This document shows positions 32,422 to 40,900 of a stretch of 64,000 bases of DNA, piece after piece. Within the stretch, counting starts at the first letter, position 1. Each line of letters begins with the position of its first letter. The translations under genes and the position numbers were made by a program. The stretch is from an uncultured Mesonia sp. (GTDB lineage: Bacteria; Bacteroidota; Bacteroidia; Flavobacteriales; Flavobacteriaceae): contig CANMOY010000003.1 of NCBI GenBank assembly GCA_947499595.1, positions 62,001 to 126,000 of the forward strand, read 5' to 3'. Below the pieces are notes generated by a model. The model did no database searches. It was not told the origin of the DNA and saw only the letters and a list, made by a program, of their open reading frames with translations.

Positions 32422-34737
32422 ATGAATACTACAAACGCTATCAAAACCATTCTTATTTTTATGATTTGCATAGGTTTTGGTAATGCACAAGAGAAAAAGG
32501 AGACTCAAGAAAAAAATAGGGTAGAGGCAGGACATACCAACCAGAACAAATTTAAGCAGCTCTATGATGAATTTTCCACCCCTAATCAATACCGCACCGG
32601 TTCTGGTGCTCCAGGCGAGGCTTATTATCAAAATACAGCCGACTATGACATGGATATTCAACTAGATGACCTAAACCAAAAACTATCTGGTTTTGAAACG
32701 ATTACTTATACCAACAATTCTCCCGATGAGCTAACCTATCTTTGGGTACAACTCGACCAAAATGTTAGAGGAGAAAAAGGTAAAAGTGATTTAATCAGGT
32801 CTCAAAAATTACCAGAGGTAACCCCCATGAATAGATTTGTTTCTACCTATGCTAAGCAGCCTTTTAAAGGAGGGTTTAATATAGAATCGGTTAGTCATAA
32901 AGGCAAAGCTTTACCCTATACTATTCACCAGACTATGATGCGTGTAGACTTACCAAAAGCTTTGCAGCCAGGTGATAAATTTCAATTTTCTATAAAATGG
33001 TGGTATAATCTAAACAATCATGTAACCGATGGTGGTCGATCTGGTTACGAGTATTTTGAGGAAGATGGGAACTATGCTTATGTAATTGCACAGTTTTTCC
33101 CTCGAATGGCCGTTTATAATGATGTTGAAGGCTGGCAAAACTACCAATTCTGGGGTAGTGGTGAGTTCGCCCTACCTTTTGGCGATTATAAAGTAAATAT
33201 TACTGTACCTGCAGATCATATTTTGGACGCAACAGGTAAATTGAAAAACAGAAAAAAGGTTTTTAGTAAAAAAATGATCGAACGCTTTGAAAAAGCTAAA
33301 AATTCTTATGATAAACCTGTTTTCATCGTAACACAAGAAGAGGCAGAAAAGGCCGAGAAAGGTTTTTCTAAAAAAACAAAAACCTGGCAATTTGAAGCCA
33401 AACAAGTGCGTGATTTTGCGTTTGCAAGCTCGCGTAAATTTATATGGGATATGCAGGCCGTAAAAATTGGTGATAAATCGGTTATGGCGGTTTCATTATA
33501 TCCCAAAGAAGGCAACCCGCTATGGGAAGAGTACTCTACAAAAGTGGTAGCTTCAACCCTTAAAAGCTATAGCCGAATGACTTTTGATTATCCTTATCAT
33601 AAAGCCATTTCTGTTCACGCCAAAAGACAAGGTATGGAATATCCAATGATTTGTTGGAACTACGGTCGACCAGAAAAAGATGGCAGCTATTCAGACCGAG
33701 TGAAATTTGGAATGATAAGCGTAATTATTCATGAAATTGGGCATAATTTTTTTCCAATGATTGTAAATAGTGATGAGCGACAATGGGGTTGGATGGATGA
33801 AGGCATAAATACCTTTGTGCAATATGTAGCTGAGCAAGATTTTGCCGAAACCTATCCTAATGCTATTAAACCACTAAATAAATATCCGTCAAGAAGAGGT
33901 GATCCTGCTAAAATAGTGCCGTATATGAAAGGCAATCAAAGTTTTATTGCACCCATAATGAGTAATCCAGAGCAAGTGTATCAATTAGGGAATAACGCGT
34001 ACGGTAAACCAGCAACGGCGCTTAATATTTTGAGAGAAACAGTAATGGGTAGAGAACTTTTTGATTATGCTTTTAGAACCTATTCTCAGCGATGGATGTT
34101 TAAACACCCCACACCAGAAGATTTCTTTAGAACTATGGAAGATGCTTCGAGTGTAGATTTAGACTGGTTTTGGAGAGGTTGGTTTTACACTACCGATGTG
34201 GTTGATATCGGTATTGAATCCGTAAAGAAATACTATGTAACCGATCAACCTACAGCCTCTGGAAGAACCTTTCTTCAAAACTATGGGGTGACAAATCCTA
34301 AAAACATAGATGCCTTATACGTTGTACCCGAAAATGATACCGAATTAACCAATGAGATGAAAAGTAAGACAACCCTTGAGAATGCACCGCGTTTAAAAGA
34401 GTTCTTATTAGATAACTTTACGGAAGTAGAACGTCAAGCCATTGAAGTTCCTAACTATTTTTATACCATTACTTTTGAAAAACCCGGAGGATTGGTAATG
34501 CCAATTTTAGTAACGTATACTTTTGCCGATGGCTCTGAAAAGCAAGTAACCTATCCTGCACAAATTTGGAGAAAAAATGATAGGCAGGTAAAACGTGTGA
34601 TGGCTAGCCAGGTTGAACTGGTAAAAGTACAAGTAGATAAAGATCAGCTAACAGCCGATGTTAATACCACTAATAATACTTGGCCCAAAGAAAAGCAAGA
34701 AAACGAATTTGAACGCTTTAAAAAACAACAAAATTAG
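32422..34737 (+). CDS. M1-family zinc aminopeptidase (exported)
   Basis: A 771-residue gluzincin. The signal peptide ends at about residue 23 (FGNAQ). An N-terminal beta domain (LNQKLSGFETITYTNNSP) is followed by the catalytic domain with HEIGH at residues 437-441 and the third zinc ligand 18 residues on, in WMDEGINTF. The usual GAMEN exopeptidase motif is replaced by a segment near RQGMEYPMICWN, where the Met-Glu pair is kept. The C-terminal region is beta-rich. It is likely periplasmic or surface-exposed and cleaves peptides from the N terminus. It is the last gene of a four-gene unit ending at a strong hairpin. Confidence 0.92.
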   Translation: MNTTNAIKTILIFMICIGFGNAQEKKETQEKNRVEAGHTNQNKFKQLYDEFSTPNQYRTGSGAPGEAYYQNTADYDMDIQLDDLNQKLSGFETITYTNNSPDELTYLWVQLDQNVRGEKGKSDLIRSQKLPEVTPMNRFVSTYAKQPFKGGFNIESVSHKGKALPYTIHQTMMRVDLPKALQPGDKFQFSIKWWYNLNNHVTDGGRSGYEYFEEDGNYAYVIAQFFPRMAVYNDVEGWQNYQFWGSGEFALPFGDYKVNITVPADHILDATGKLKNRKKVFSKKMIERFEKAKNSYDKPVFIVTQEEAEKAEKGFSKKTKTWQFEAKQVRDFAFASSRKFIWDMQAVKIGDKSVMAVSLYPKEGNPLWEEYSTKVVASTLKSYSRMTFDYPYHKAISVHAKRQGMEYPMICWNYGRPEKDGSYSDRVKFGMISVIIHEIGHNFFPMIVNSDERQWGWMDEGINTFVQYVAEQDFAETYPNAIKPLNKYPSRRGDPAKIVPYMKGNQSFIAPIMSNPEQVYQLGNNAYGKPATALNILRETVMGRELFDYAFRTYSQRWMFKHPTPEDFFRTMEDASSVDLDWFWRGWFYTTDVVDIGIESVKKYYVTDQPTASGRTFLQNYGVTNPKNIDALYVVPENDTELTNEMKSKTTLENAPRLKEFLLDNFTEVERQAIEVPNYFYTITFEKPGGLVMPILVTYTFADGSEKQVTYPAQIWRKNDRQVKRVMASQVELVKVQVDKDQLTADVNTTNNTWPKEKQENEFERFKKQQN

Positions 34738-34740
34738 GCT

Positions 34741-34772
34741 AAAAAGCTCACTTTAACGGGTGAGCTTTTTTT
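34741..34772 (+). terminator. Terminator after the M1 peptidase gene
   Basis: Stem AAAAAGCTCAC / GTGAGCTTTTT with an eight-base loop and trailing T-run, three bases after the stop. It rules out translation starts for tatA placed within it. Confidence 0.9.
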
Positions 34773-34789
34773 ATGAGAAAATTCCCTCG

Positions 34790-34797
34790 TATATTTG
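34790..34797 (+). promoter_or_regulatory. Promoter -7 element for tatA
   Basis: TATATTTG ends four bases before the tatA ATG, so the transcript would begin at or right beside the start codon and be leaderless or nearly so. Confidence 0.55.
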
Positions 34798-34801
34798 CAT
34801 T

Positions 34802-35080
34802 ATGTATATCAGTTTTTTATTTATAAGTGGAGCAGAAATAGCTTTTATAGTTTTTATATTAGTTATGGTTTTTGGTGCCGATAAAATTCCTGAAATAGCC
34901 AGAGGCTTAGGTCAGGGTATGCGTCAAATAAAAGACGCCACCAACGATATTAAAAATGAGATTACGCAAACCTCGAATGAACATTTAGAAGACTTTAGGG
35001 GTAAAGAAATTACCGATGAAGTTGATAAGGTGAAAGAAGAAATAGAGGAGATCACAGGAGCGATAAGAAGACGTCGCTAA
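34802..35080 (+). CDS. tatA: Twin-arginine translocase subunit TatA/TatE
   Basis: Small pore-forming component of Tat export, 92 residues from the ATG at 34802 (MYISFLFISGAEI). It has one N-terminal membrane helix, the hinge and FGADKIPEIARGLGQG motif (about 23-38), and an amphipathic helix MRQIKDATNDIKNEI, then an acidic tail ending in three arginines. An in-frame start at 34760 lies in the terminator of the preceding gene and is rejected. The stop overlaps the PAP2 start (TAATG). TatC is not in the window. Confidence 0.95.
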   Translation: MYISFLFISGAEIAFIVFILVMVFGADKIPEIARGLGQGMRQIKDATNDIKNEITQTSNEHLEDFRGKEITDEVDKVKEEIEEITGAIRRRR

Positions 35081-35652
35081 TGCTAGATCAAATTAAACAA
35101 TGGGATAGAGAGCTTTTTATTTATCTTAATAGTTTAGGGGTAGAGCAATACGATCGGTTTTGGATTCTCGTTACCCAAGAAGAATTCTGGATTCCCTTAT
35201 ATTTGTTTCTACTAGGTCTTATATTTTACAACTTTAAAGATGCAGCTAGTCGTAAATACCTACTATTGGGTTACCTGGGAAGCTTCGCTGTAACTTTTGG
35301 TATTACTCGTTTGATAAAATTTAGTGTACAGCGGTTACGCCCCAACCAAGTAGATAGTTTAAAAGAATTAATACGGGTTTTGCAAGAGCCAACTTATTTT
35401 AGCTTTGTTTCGGGACATACCTCAACGTCTATGGCCATTACAACTTATTTCGTGTTGCTTTTTAGAGAACGCTTTAGTTGGATTTATTTTCTTTACTTAT
35501 GGCCTTTTTTATTTGCCAGTAGCCGTATCTATGTGGGGGTGCATTATCCATTAGATCTTTTAGCCGGAGCAATTTTAGGAGTAAGTATAGCTTTATTAAT
35601 TTACGCCTTTGTTAAAAAAATGTCTCCTATTTTAGCCAATGAAAATTTATAA
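35080..35652 (+). CDS. PAP2-family membrane phosphatase
   Basis: A 190-residue membrane protein with about five helices and the three-part phosphatase signature: KFSVQRLRP (about 86-94), SFVSGHTSTSMA (about 107-118, catalytic His in SGH) and SRIYVGVHYPLD (about 147-158). Members act on phosphatidate, undecaprenyl pyrophosphate or phosphatidylglycerophosphate; the substrate cannot be chosen from this sequence. It is coupled to tatA by a one-base overlap and overlaps the next gene by 14 bases. Confidence 0.92.
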   Translation: MLDQIKQWDRELFIYLNSLGVEQYDRFWILVTQEEFWIPLYLFLLGLIFYNFKDAASRKYLLLGYLGSFAVTFGITRLIKFSVQRLRPNQVDSLKELIRVLQEPTYFSFVSGHTSTSMAITTYFVLLFRERFSWIYFLYLWPFLFASSRIYVGVHYPLDLLAGAILGVSIALLIYAFVKKMSPILANENL

Positions 35653-36154
35653 ACCTCAGCCTAGTCAAGCCTCTTACTACTATCAAAATTATCTTGATGC
35701 CGCACCAGGCGAGTATGTTTTAGAATCGCTTTCGCTCACCAAGCAAGCGAGTATAGATGTTTTAAAAAATATACCAGCATCACTTGAAGATTATCGATAT
35801 GCGCCAGAAAAATGGACAATAAAGCAACTTTGGCAACACATAATAGATTGCGAGCAGGTTTTTTCTTATCGTTTATTAAGAATTTTACGTGGAGACCAAA
35901 CGGCATTAGTCGGTTTTGATGAAAATGCATTTGCAGCCAATGATGCAAGCGATTTGCTTAGCTTAGACCAGCTTCAAGCTGATTTTTTGTTGGTACGCGA
36001 GCATACTTTTATGTTGTTGAAACAATTGAAAGTAGAGCAGCTTGATCTTGAGTTAGAAGCTAGCAATTGCCCCTTTTCACCCAGGATTTTGCTCTGGATC
36101 ATTTCGGGGCACAACCAACATCATTTAAATGTTTTAAAAAAACGCTATTTGTAA
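35639..36154 (+). CDS. DinB-family protein
   Basis: A 171-residue four-helix-bundle protein of the DinB/YfiT superfamily. Metal-binding histidines are visible in QLWQHIIDCEQVFSYRLLR (about 64-82) and in the C-terminal SGHNQHHLNVLKKRYL. Related proteins are thiol- or metal-dependent transferases with varied roles; the substrate here is unknown. It overlaps the PAP2 gene, so translation is probably coupled, and converges on the O-methyltransferase gene four bases away. Confidence 0.85.
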   Translation: MKIYKPQPSQASYYYQNYLDAAPGEYVLESLSLTKQASIDVLKNIPASLEDYRYAPEKWTIKQLWQHIIDCEQVFSYRLLRILRGDQTALVGFDENAFAANDASDLLSLDQLQADFLLVREHTFMLLKQLKVEQLDLELEASNCPFSPRILLWIISGHNQHHLNVLKKRYL

Positions 36155-36158
36155 GTGT

Positions 36159-36800
36159 TTATTTTTTTCGTGTAATGGTAAGTCCATCCCTAATAGGTAG
36201 CATTACACTTTCAACCCGAGGATCTTCAATCACTTTTTTATTATAAGCCAATAGCACTCTAGTGTCATCATCATTAGGATTTAATGCTTTGGTAACTTTT
36301 CCGCTCCAAAGAACGTTGTCGGTAAGAATAATTCCTCCTGAATTCAATTTGGGAACAATCAGCTCAAAATAGGTAAGATAGTTACTTTTATCAGCATCTA
36401 GAAATACCAGATCAAAATTAAGATCAAGTCGAGGTATAATTTGCTTAGCTTCTCCTAAGTGTTGAATGATTTGTTTAGCCCAAGAAGATTTGTCAAAATA
36501 TTTTCTTTGAAAATCAAAGAGTTCTTCATTTTTATCAATTGTATGTAAAACACCATCGGTTTGCATGCCCTCAGCCATGCAAAGAGCAGAGTAACCCGTA
36601 TAAGTTCCTAATTCTAAAATGTTTTTAGGATTTATTAATTTAGTTAACATGCTTAAAACCCTTCCTTGGTAATGCCCACTTAGCATGCGTGGCTGCAAAA
36701 TTTTTTGATGGGTTTCTCGATTGAGTTTTTGTAAAAGTTCAGGTTCGGGTGAACTATGATTCACCGTGTATTGATCTATATCTTCTGGTAAGAAATGCAT
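36159..36800 (-). CDS. O-methyltransferase (caffeoyl-CoA OMT/COG4122 type)
   Basis: A 213-residue cation-dependent class I methyltransferase. The SAM site is visible as NILELGTYTGYSALCMAEGM (about 60-79), the metal and SAM-binding acidic strand as FDLVFLDADKSNYLTYF (about 128-144), and ILTDNVLWSGKV (about 156-167) carries the Asp-Asn pair. It overlaps the stop of the ACMSD gene by one base (TAATG), placing it at the end of a kynurenine-pathway transcript. A role in methylating a pathway catechol-like intermediate such as 3-hydroxyanthranilate is possible but only inferred from position. Confidence 0.88.
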   Translation of the reverse strand: MHFLPEDIDQYTVNHSSPEPELLQKLNRETHQKILQPRMLSGHYQGRVLSMLTKLINPKNILELGTYTGYSALCMAEGMQTDGVLHTIDKNEELFDFQRKYFDKSSWAKQIIQHLGEAKQIIPRLDLNFDLVFLDADKSNYLTYFELIVPKLNSGGIILTDNVLWSGKVTKALNPNDDDTRVLLAYNKKVIEDPRVESVMLPIRDGLTITRKK

Positions 36801-37888
36801 TAATTTAAAATTCTATTTAATAGTTTTTCTTGAGCCTTTTCATCTTTTCCGCATAACCAACGGATAATGTTATCGTCCCAAATAGCGGTACATTGCTCGC
36901 TTGTTAAAATATTTCGCTCAACGGCCAAATCTAATATTTTTCCCGGGTAAGAAGATTGGGAGTCGCTCTCCATTTCTCCTAATGGGTAAGGATCATCTAA
37001 GCCCATGATAATCTGTTGAGGTTTTTGGTTTTCTACCAATAATTTTAAAGAGCCTGTATCGTGTACCAAAGTGTCAAAGAAGATATTGGGATGCCCCACA
37101 GATTTTCTAGGATGTACTTTACCTTCAAATAAATCAGGTCTACCATCAAAACCTTGAATTCTTCGCCCTAGATTAATTTGTGCCAGCTGTCCGCCGTGGG
37201 CAAAGCAAACACGCATATTGGGATATTTATCAGGGTAACCATTTAAAGTTAAAAAATGATAAGCATCTGCACATTGGGCTAACATCCAGATTAAGTGAAA
37301 ACGCCATGCGGTGTTTTCTAGTTTTATAAACTTTTCACCATCGTAAGGGTGAATTTCAACAGCCAGATTATATTGATTGGCTAATTCGAAAATAGGTTCA
37401 TTTTCTTCATCAAAAATACATCGCCATGTACCAATACTATCCATATAATGCGTGGGTAAGCAAAGCAGGCGCATATCTAATTCTTCTACACATCGTTCAA
37501 TCTCCCATAAAGCACTTCTTACAAAACCGGGGTGAACCACAAATCCACAAGTAAATTTACTAGGGTTGTCATGTTGTACACGCGCATTAAAATCATTTTG
37601 AAAGCGTAGTGCTTTTTTCATCTCTTCAACCCTTAAACCGTTTCCATAAAGTTGAGAAAGGTTGAGCACAACAGCATGATCGAGCTGGTTACGCTCCATC
37701 CACTCTAATTTTTCGTCTAAAAAGAAACTAGAATCGGTTACAGGTCTCTTCCAGTTTTTTTGCAACATGTATTTGCGTTCGTCATCAACCCAGAAAATTT
37801 CTTTTTCTTTCATAAAAGCCGGAATTTCTTCTGGATAGGGTAGTAAATGAGAGTGTCCGTTAATTCTTAAAGATCGTCTGTTTTTCAT
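36800..37888 (-). CDS. 2-amino-3-carboxymuconate-6-semialdehyde decarboxylase (ACMSD) family amidohydrolase
   Basis: A 362-residue TIM-barrel amidohydrolase expected to decarboxylate 2-amino-3-carboxymuconate semialdehyde to 2-aminomuconate semialdehyde. The zinc ligands are visible: INGHSHLL (HxH, about residues 9-16), VEIHPYDG (about 176-183), CFAHGGQ with the catalytic histidine (about 229-235) and the final aspartate in IIMGLDDPYPLGE (about 295-307), which is diagnostic of ACMSD. The protein is somewhat longer than Pseudomonas ACMSD at its N terminus (a RKYMLQKNWKRPVTDSSFFL insertion). The neighbours encode the next pathway steps. Confidence 0.88.
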   Translation of the reverse strand: MKNRRSLRINGHSHLLPYPEEIPAFMKEKEIFWVDDERKYMLQKNWKRPVTDSSFFLDEKLEWMERNQLDHAVVLNLSQLYGNGLRVEEMKKALRFQNDFNARVQHDNPSKFTCGFVVHPGFVRSALWEIERCVEELDMRLLCLPTHYMDSIGTWRCIFDEENEPIFELANQYNLAVEIHPYDGEKFIKLENTAWRFHLIWMLAQCADAYHFLTLNGYPDKYPNMRVCFAHGGQLAQINLGRRIQGFDGRPDLFEGKVHPRKSVGHPNIFFDTLVHDTGSLKLLVENQKPQQIIMGLDDPYPLGEMESDSQSSYPGKILDLAVERNILTSEQCTAIWDDNIIRWLCGKDEKAQEKLLNRILN

Positions 37889-37968
37889 GGTTTAAGTTTT
37901 TTAGGTAACCGATTTATACGGGTTTAATACCATAGATTCTAAGAGCTTATGTGTAGTTTACGTTCTAA

Positions 37969-38754
37969 TTACAAGCTTTTGGTACGCCCACCGTCAACAG
38001 GTAGGTTAATTCCGTTGATATAACCAGCGCTTTCACTAGCTAAAAAACAAATAGCATTAGCTATTTCTTGAGGTCGTGCAAATCGTTTTGCTGGCACGGC
38101 TTGCTGCATGCTTTGTTCAATTTCTTCTTGGGTTTTTCCTGTTTTTTGAGCTTTATTGCTAATGATTTCTTGTAATCTGCCGGTTGCTGTAGCTCCGGGT
38201 AATACATTATTAACTGTGATACCAAAAGCACCTACTTCATTGGCTAGCGTTTTGCTCCAATTAGCCACGGCGCCGCGAATCGTGTTAGAAACGCCTAACC
38301 CATCTAAAGGTTGCTTTACCGACGTTGAAATTACATTGATAATTCGGCCAAAACCTCTTTTTTTCATTCCAGGGAGTACGGCTTGTGCTAAAATGTGGTT
38401 GCAAATTAAATGCTGGTTAAAGGCATTGATAAACTCTTGTGTTTTGGCGTCAGCGATTTTGCCACCAGCGGGACCACCTGTATTATTTAAAAGTATATGA
38501 AAATCTTTTTTACTTAATACCTCTTGAAGGCTTTCTTCTAGTTTTTCGGGTTTAGAAAAATCAGCGATGATATAATCATGTTTTTGATCGTGATTGGTGG
38601 CTAATTCGGCTAAAGTTTCTTTTAACCTTTCCTCATTTCTAGCGACTAGAGTTATTTGCGCTCCCTCTTGGGCGAGTGCTATTGCAGCTTCTTTTCCTAT
38701 TCCGCTTGTACTACCACAAATTAATGCGTTTTTGTTATCTAAGTTTAATTGCAT
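37969..38754 (-). CDS. SDR-fold protein of the kynurenine cluster lacking the YxxxK catalytic pair
   Basis: A 261-residue short-chain dehydrogenase-type Rossmann protein. The nucleotide site is good: CGSTSGIGKEAAIALA (about 13-28) and NNTGGPAGG in place of the usual NNAG. The active-site serine region is INVISTSVKQPL (about 138-149), but where Tyr-x3-Lys should lie the sequence reads SNTIRGAVANWSKTLA (about 155-170), with Ser and Arg instead. The C terminus GYINGINLPVDGG is normal. This resembles an SDR-like subgroup with an altered tetrad. Its step in the pathway is unknown. It lies 20 bases after the aldehyde dehydrogenase gene. Confidence 0.85.
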   Translation of the reverse strand: MQLNLDNKNALICGSTSGIGKEAAIALAQEGAQITLVARNEERLKETLAELATNHDQKHDYIIADFSKPEKLEESLQEVLSKKDFHILLNNTGGPAGGKIADAKTQEFINAFNQHLICNHILAQAVLPGMKKRGFGRIINVISTSVKQPLDGLGVSNTIRGAVANWSKTLANEVGAFGITVNNVLPGATATGRLQEIISNKAQKTGKTQEEIEQSMQQAVPAKRFARPQEIANAICFLASESAGYINGINLPVDGGRTKSL

Positions 38755-38773
38755 GTTGATTTAAATATTTTGT

Positions 38774-40222
38774 TTATGCTTGGTATTGTATGCATACGTT
38801 TTTAGGTTCAGTAAAAAAGTCTAATGCTTCAAAACCTCCTTCACGACCAACGCCGCTTTCCTTTACACCCCCAAATGGTGTTCGCAAATCTCGGTTTAAC
38901 CAGGTGTTTACCCAAACAATTCCGGCTTCAATTTCTTGGCTTAGGCGCATACTTCTATTAATGTCATTTGTCCATACCGTTGATGAAAGTCCGTAGCGAA
39001 CTTCATTGGCCAATTTTAATGCCTCCTTTTCGGTTTTAAAAGGCATTAAGGTAACTACGGGACCAAAAATTTCTTCTTGATTTAGACGACATTGGTTGTT
39101 GTTAACTTCTATGATGGTAGGCTCTAAAAAATATCCTTTTTCAAAACCTTTAGGATGCACCAAATTTCCGCCCGCAAGAATTTTAGCCTCTGTGGGATTT
39201 ATTTGCTTTATGTAATTATAAACCTTTTCAAGATGGGCTTGAGAGACCAAAGCTCCCAAATCTGTATTAGGGTGTTTAGGGTCACCCACCTTAAGTTTTT
39301 TGGTAGCCGCGACGAAGTCATTTTTGAACTTGTCGAAAATATTTTCTTCGACGTAAATTCTACTTCCGCAAAGGCAAATTTGACCTTGATTGGCAAATGA
39401 AGATTTCAGGGTGGTTTTTAACATTTTATCATAATCACAATCTGCAAATACAAGGTTGGGGTTTTTACCTCCTAGTTCGAGCGAGAGTTTTTTAAACATG
39501 GGTGCAGCCGTGCGAGCTATATGTTGTCCTGTGCTAGTGCCTCCCGTAAATGAGATGGCTTTAATCGAGGGATGTGCTACGATACTTTGACCACAATGTT
39601 CACCCAATCCGTGCACAATGCTTAAAACTCCTGGCGGTAAACCAGCTTCTTGACAAACTTGACTGAGTAAAAAGGCAGTGACTGGAGTTACCTCGCTTGG
39701 TTTTGCGATTACACAGTTTCCTGCGGCTAAAGCTGGAGCTATTTTCCAGCTAAAGAGATATAACGGTAAATTCCAAGGAGAAATACAGCCAACTATTCCT
39801 ACTGGTTTTCTTAGGGTAAAATTGATGCTGTTGGTGTGTACCGTTTGGTGTGATTTACTTGCATATTGAGTTATAGCTTTTGCAAAGAACCTAAAGTTAG
39901 CAATTGCCCTTGGAATATCAACTTTTCTTGCTAAACTTAAAGGTTTACCATTGTCTACAGATTCGGCCTGGGCAAACTCTTCTAGACGGTTTTCAATACC
40001 TTTGGCAATTCTTAATAAGCATTCACTCCTTTTTTCTATACTGGTGTTTGACCATCCAGAAAATGCTTTTTTGGCTGCAGCTACAGCTTGGTTAACGTCT
40101 GTTTCTTGGCTGTTTGGTATTTTACCGTAAACCTCACCTAGAGCAGGGTTTATATTGTCTAGCCATTCGTTGGAAGCAGGGTCAATTAGTTGTCCGTTAA
40201 TAAAATTTTGTATGCGTAGCAT
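38774..40222 (-). CDS. Aldehyde dehydrogenase, probable 2-aminomuconate-semialdehyde dehydrogenase
   Basis: NAD-dependent ALDH of 482 residues, expected to oxidise 2-aminomuconate (or 2-hydroxymuconate) semialdehyde. Visible signatures are ISPWNLPLYLFSWKIAPALA (about 147-166), ITKPSE-like VIAKPSEVTP, FTGGTSTGQHI (about 225-235), the catalytic Glu in LELGGKNPNL and Cys in NQGQICLCGSR (about 289-299). The ALDH8/hydroxymuconic-semialdehyde assignment is supported mainly by the surrounding deaminase, decarboxylase and ACMSD genes. The ATG at 40222 is preferred over a TTG one codon upstream; a TATATTTG promoter lies about 20 bases before it. Confidence 0.9.
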   Translation of the reverse strand: MLRIQNFINGQLIDPASNEWLDNINPALGEVYGKIPNSQETDVNQAVAAAKKAFSGWSNTSIEKRSECLLRIAKGIENRLEEFAQAESVDNGKPLSLARKVDIPRAIANFRFFAKAITQYASKSHQTVHTNSINFTLRKPVGIVGCISPWNLPLYLFSWKIAPALAAGNCVIAKPSEVTPVTAFLLSQVCQEAGLPPGVLSIVHGLGEHCGQSIVAHPSIKAISFTGGTSTGQHIARTAAPMFKKLSLELGGKNPNLVFADCDYDKMLKTTLKSSFANQGQICLCGSRIYVEENIFDKFKNDFVAATKKLKVGDPKHPNTDLGALVSQAHLEKVYNYIKQINPTEAKILAGGNLVHPKGFEKGYFLEPTIIEVNNNQCRLNQEEIFGPVVTLMPFKTEKEALKLANEVRYGLSSTVWTNDINRSMRLSQEIEAGIVWVNTWLNRDLRTPFGGVKESGVGREGGFEALDFFTEPKNVCIQYQA

Positions 40223-40240
40223 CAATCAATTGGTTTTCTA

Positions 40241-40248
40241 CAAATATA
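40241..40248 (-). promoter_or_regulatory. Promoter -7 element for the aldehyde dehydrogenase-SDR-ACMSD-OMT unit
   Basis: TATATTTG on the minus strand, 18 bases before the ATG at 40222. It indicates that the downstream half of the kynurenine cluster has its own promoter. Confidence 0.55.
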
Positions 40249-40408
40249 GAATTTCTTGATTTAGGATGCTTGGTTTTTCGCTATCTTAAATTATTAAATT
40301 GAAGCGCTTAATTATTATTTTTGATTAATGTTGCTTCATAGTTTTAAACGAATCAGAATGAAAGTTGTTGAATTTTAGTTAATCAACGATAATAAAGGCA
40401 TTAGAATC

Positions 40409-40441
40409 AAACCCTAGTTTAGGGAAGTAAACTAGGGTTTT
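40409..40441 (-). terminator. Hairpin ending the kynU-kmo-decarboxylase-deaminase unit
   Basis: Arms AAACCCTAGTTTA and TAAACTAGGGTTT (13 bases) around a seven-base loop, 25 bases beyond the deaminase stop. The trailing T-run on the minus strand is short, so it may be a leaky terminator allowing some read-through. Confidence 0.65.
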
Positions 40442-40465
40442 AGAGTGGGGGTGTCTATATCATTG

Positions 40466-40894
40466 TTAATGTCCTGCGTAAGCTTGTTTTTTGTAAGCTA
40501 CCACTTTTATTTCAATCAACAAATGGGGATGAGGCAATTGATGTACAGCTACTGTGGTGCGGGTTGGTCCTGTTTCTTGATCAAAAAACTTAGCATAGAT
40601 CTCATTGTAGCCTTTAAAATCATTCATATTTACCAAAAAGGAGGTGACATCTACAACGTCTTTTAAGGAAGCACCTTCTTCTTTTAAAATTGCATCAATG
40701 TTGTTTAAAACTGCCGCAGTTTGTTTGCTAATATCTAAATTTGTGGTTCCCATTTCGTCAACTTCAACACCTTCAAAAGTGTTGTCTGCTCTACGTGAGC
40801 TGGTGCCCGAAACGTAAATAAAATCGCCTACTCGCTTAACGTGTGGATATTTACCTCTTGGTTTCGCTTTTCCTTCTATTACTTTTCCTGCCAT
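40466..40894 (-). CDS. RidA-family 2-aminomuconate deaminase
   Basis: A 142-residue YjgF/YER057c/UK114 protein. The subgroup matches 2-aminomuconate deaminase: [19 protein letters not shown] at the N terminus, [16 protein letters not shown] (about 28-43), [13 protein letters not shown] and [20 protein letters not shown] (about 110-129) with the conserved arginine that binds the carboxylate. It would hydrolyse 2-aminomuconate to 4-oxalocrotonate plus ammonia. Generic RidA enamine hydrolase is the alternative, but the neighbours support the specialised role. It lies six bases after the decarboxylase gene. Confidence 0.9.
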   Translation of the reverse strand: MAGKVIEGKAKPRGKYPHVKRVGDFIYVSGTSSRRADNTFEGVEVDEMGTTNLDISKQTAAVLNNIDAILKEEGASLKDVVDVTSFLVNMNDFKGYNEIYAKFFDQETGPTRTTVAVHQLPHPHLLIEIKVVAYKKQAYAGH

Positions 40895-40900
40895 TTTTCT

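Noticed and set aside
34760-34801. Upstream in-frame start for tatA at 34760
   Set aside because: It falls in the terminator of the preceding gene and upstream of the tatA promoter box; TatA proteins begin directly with the membrane helix.
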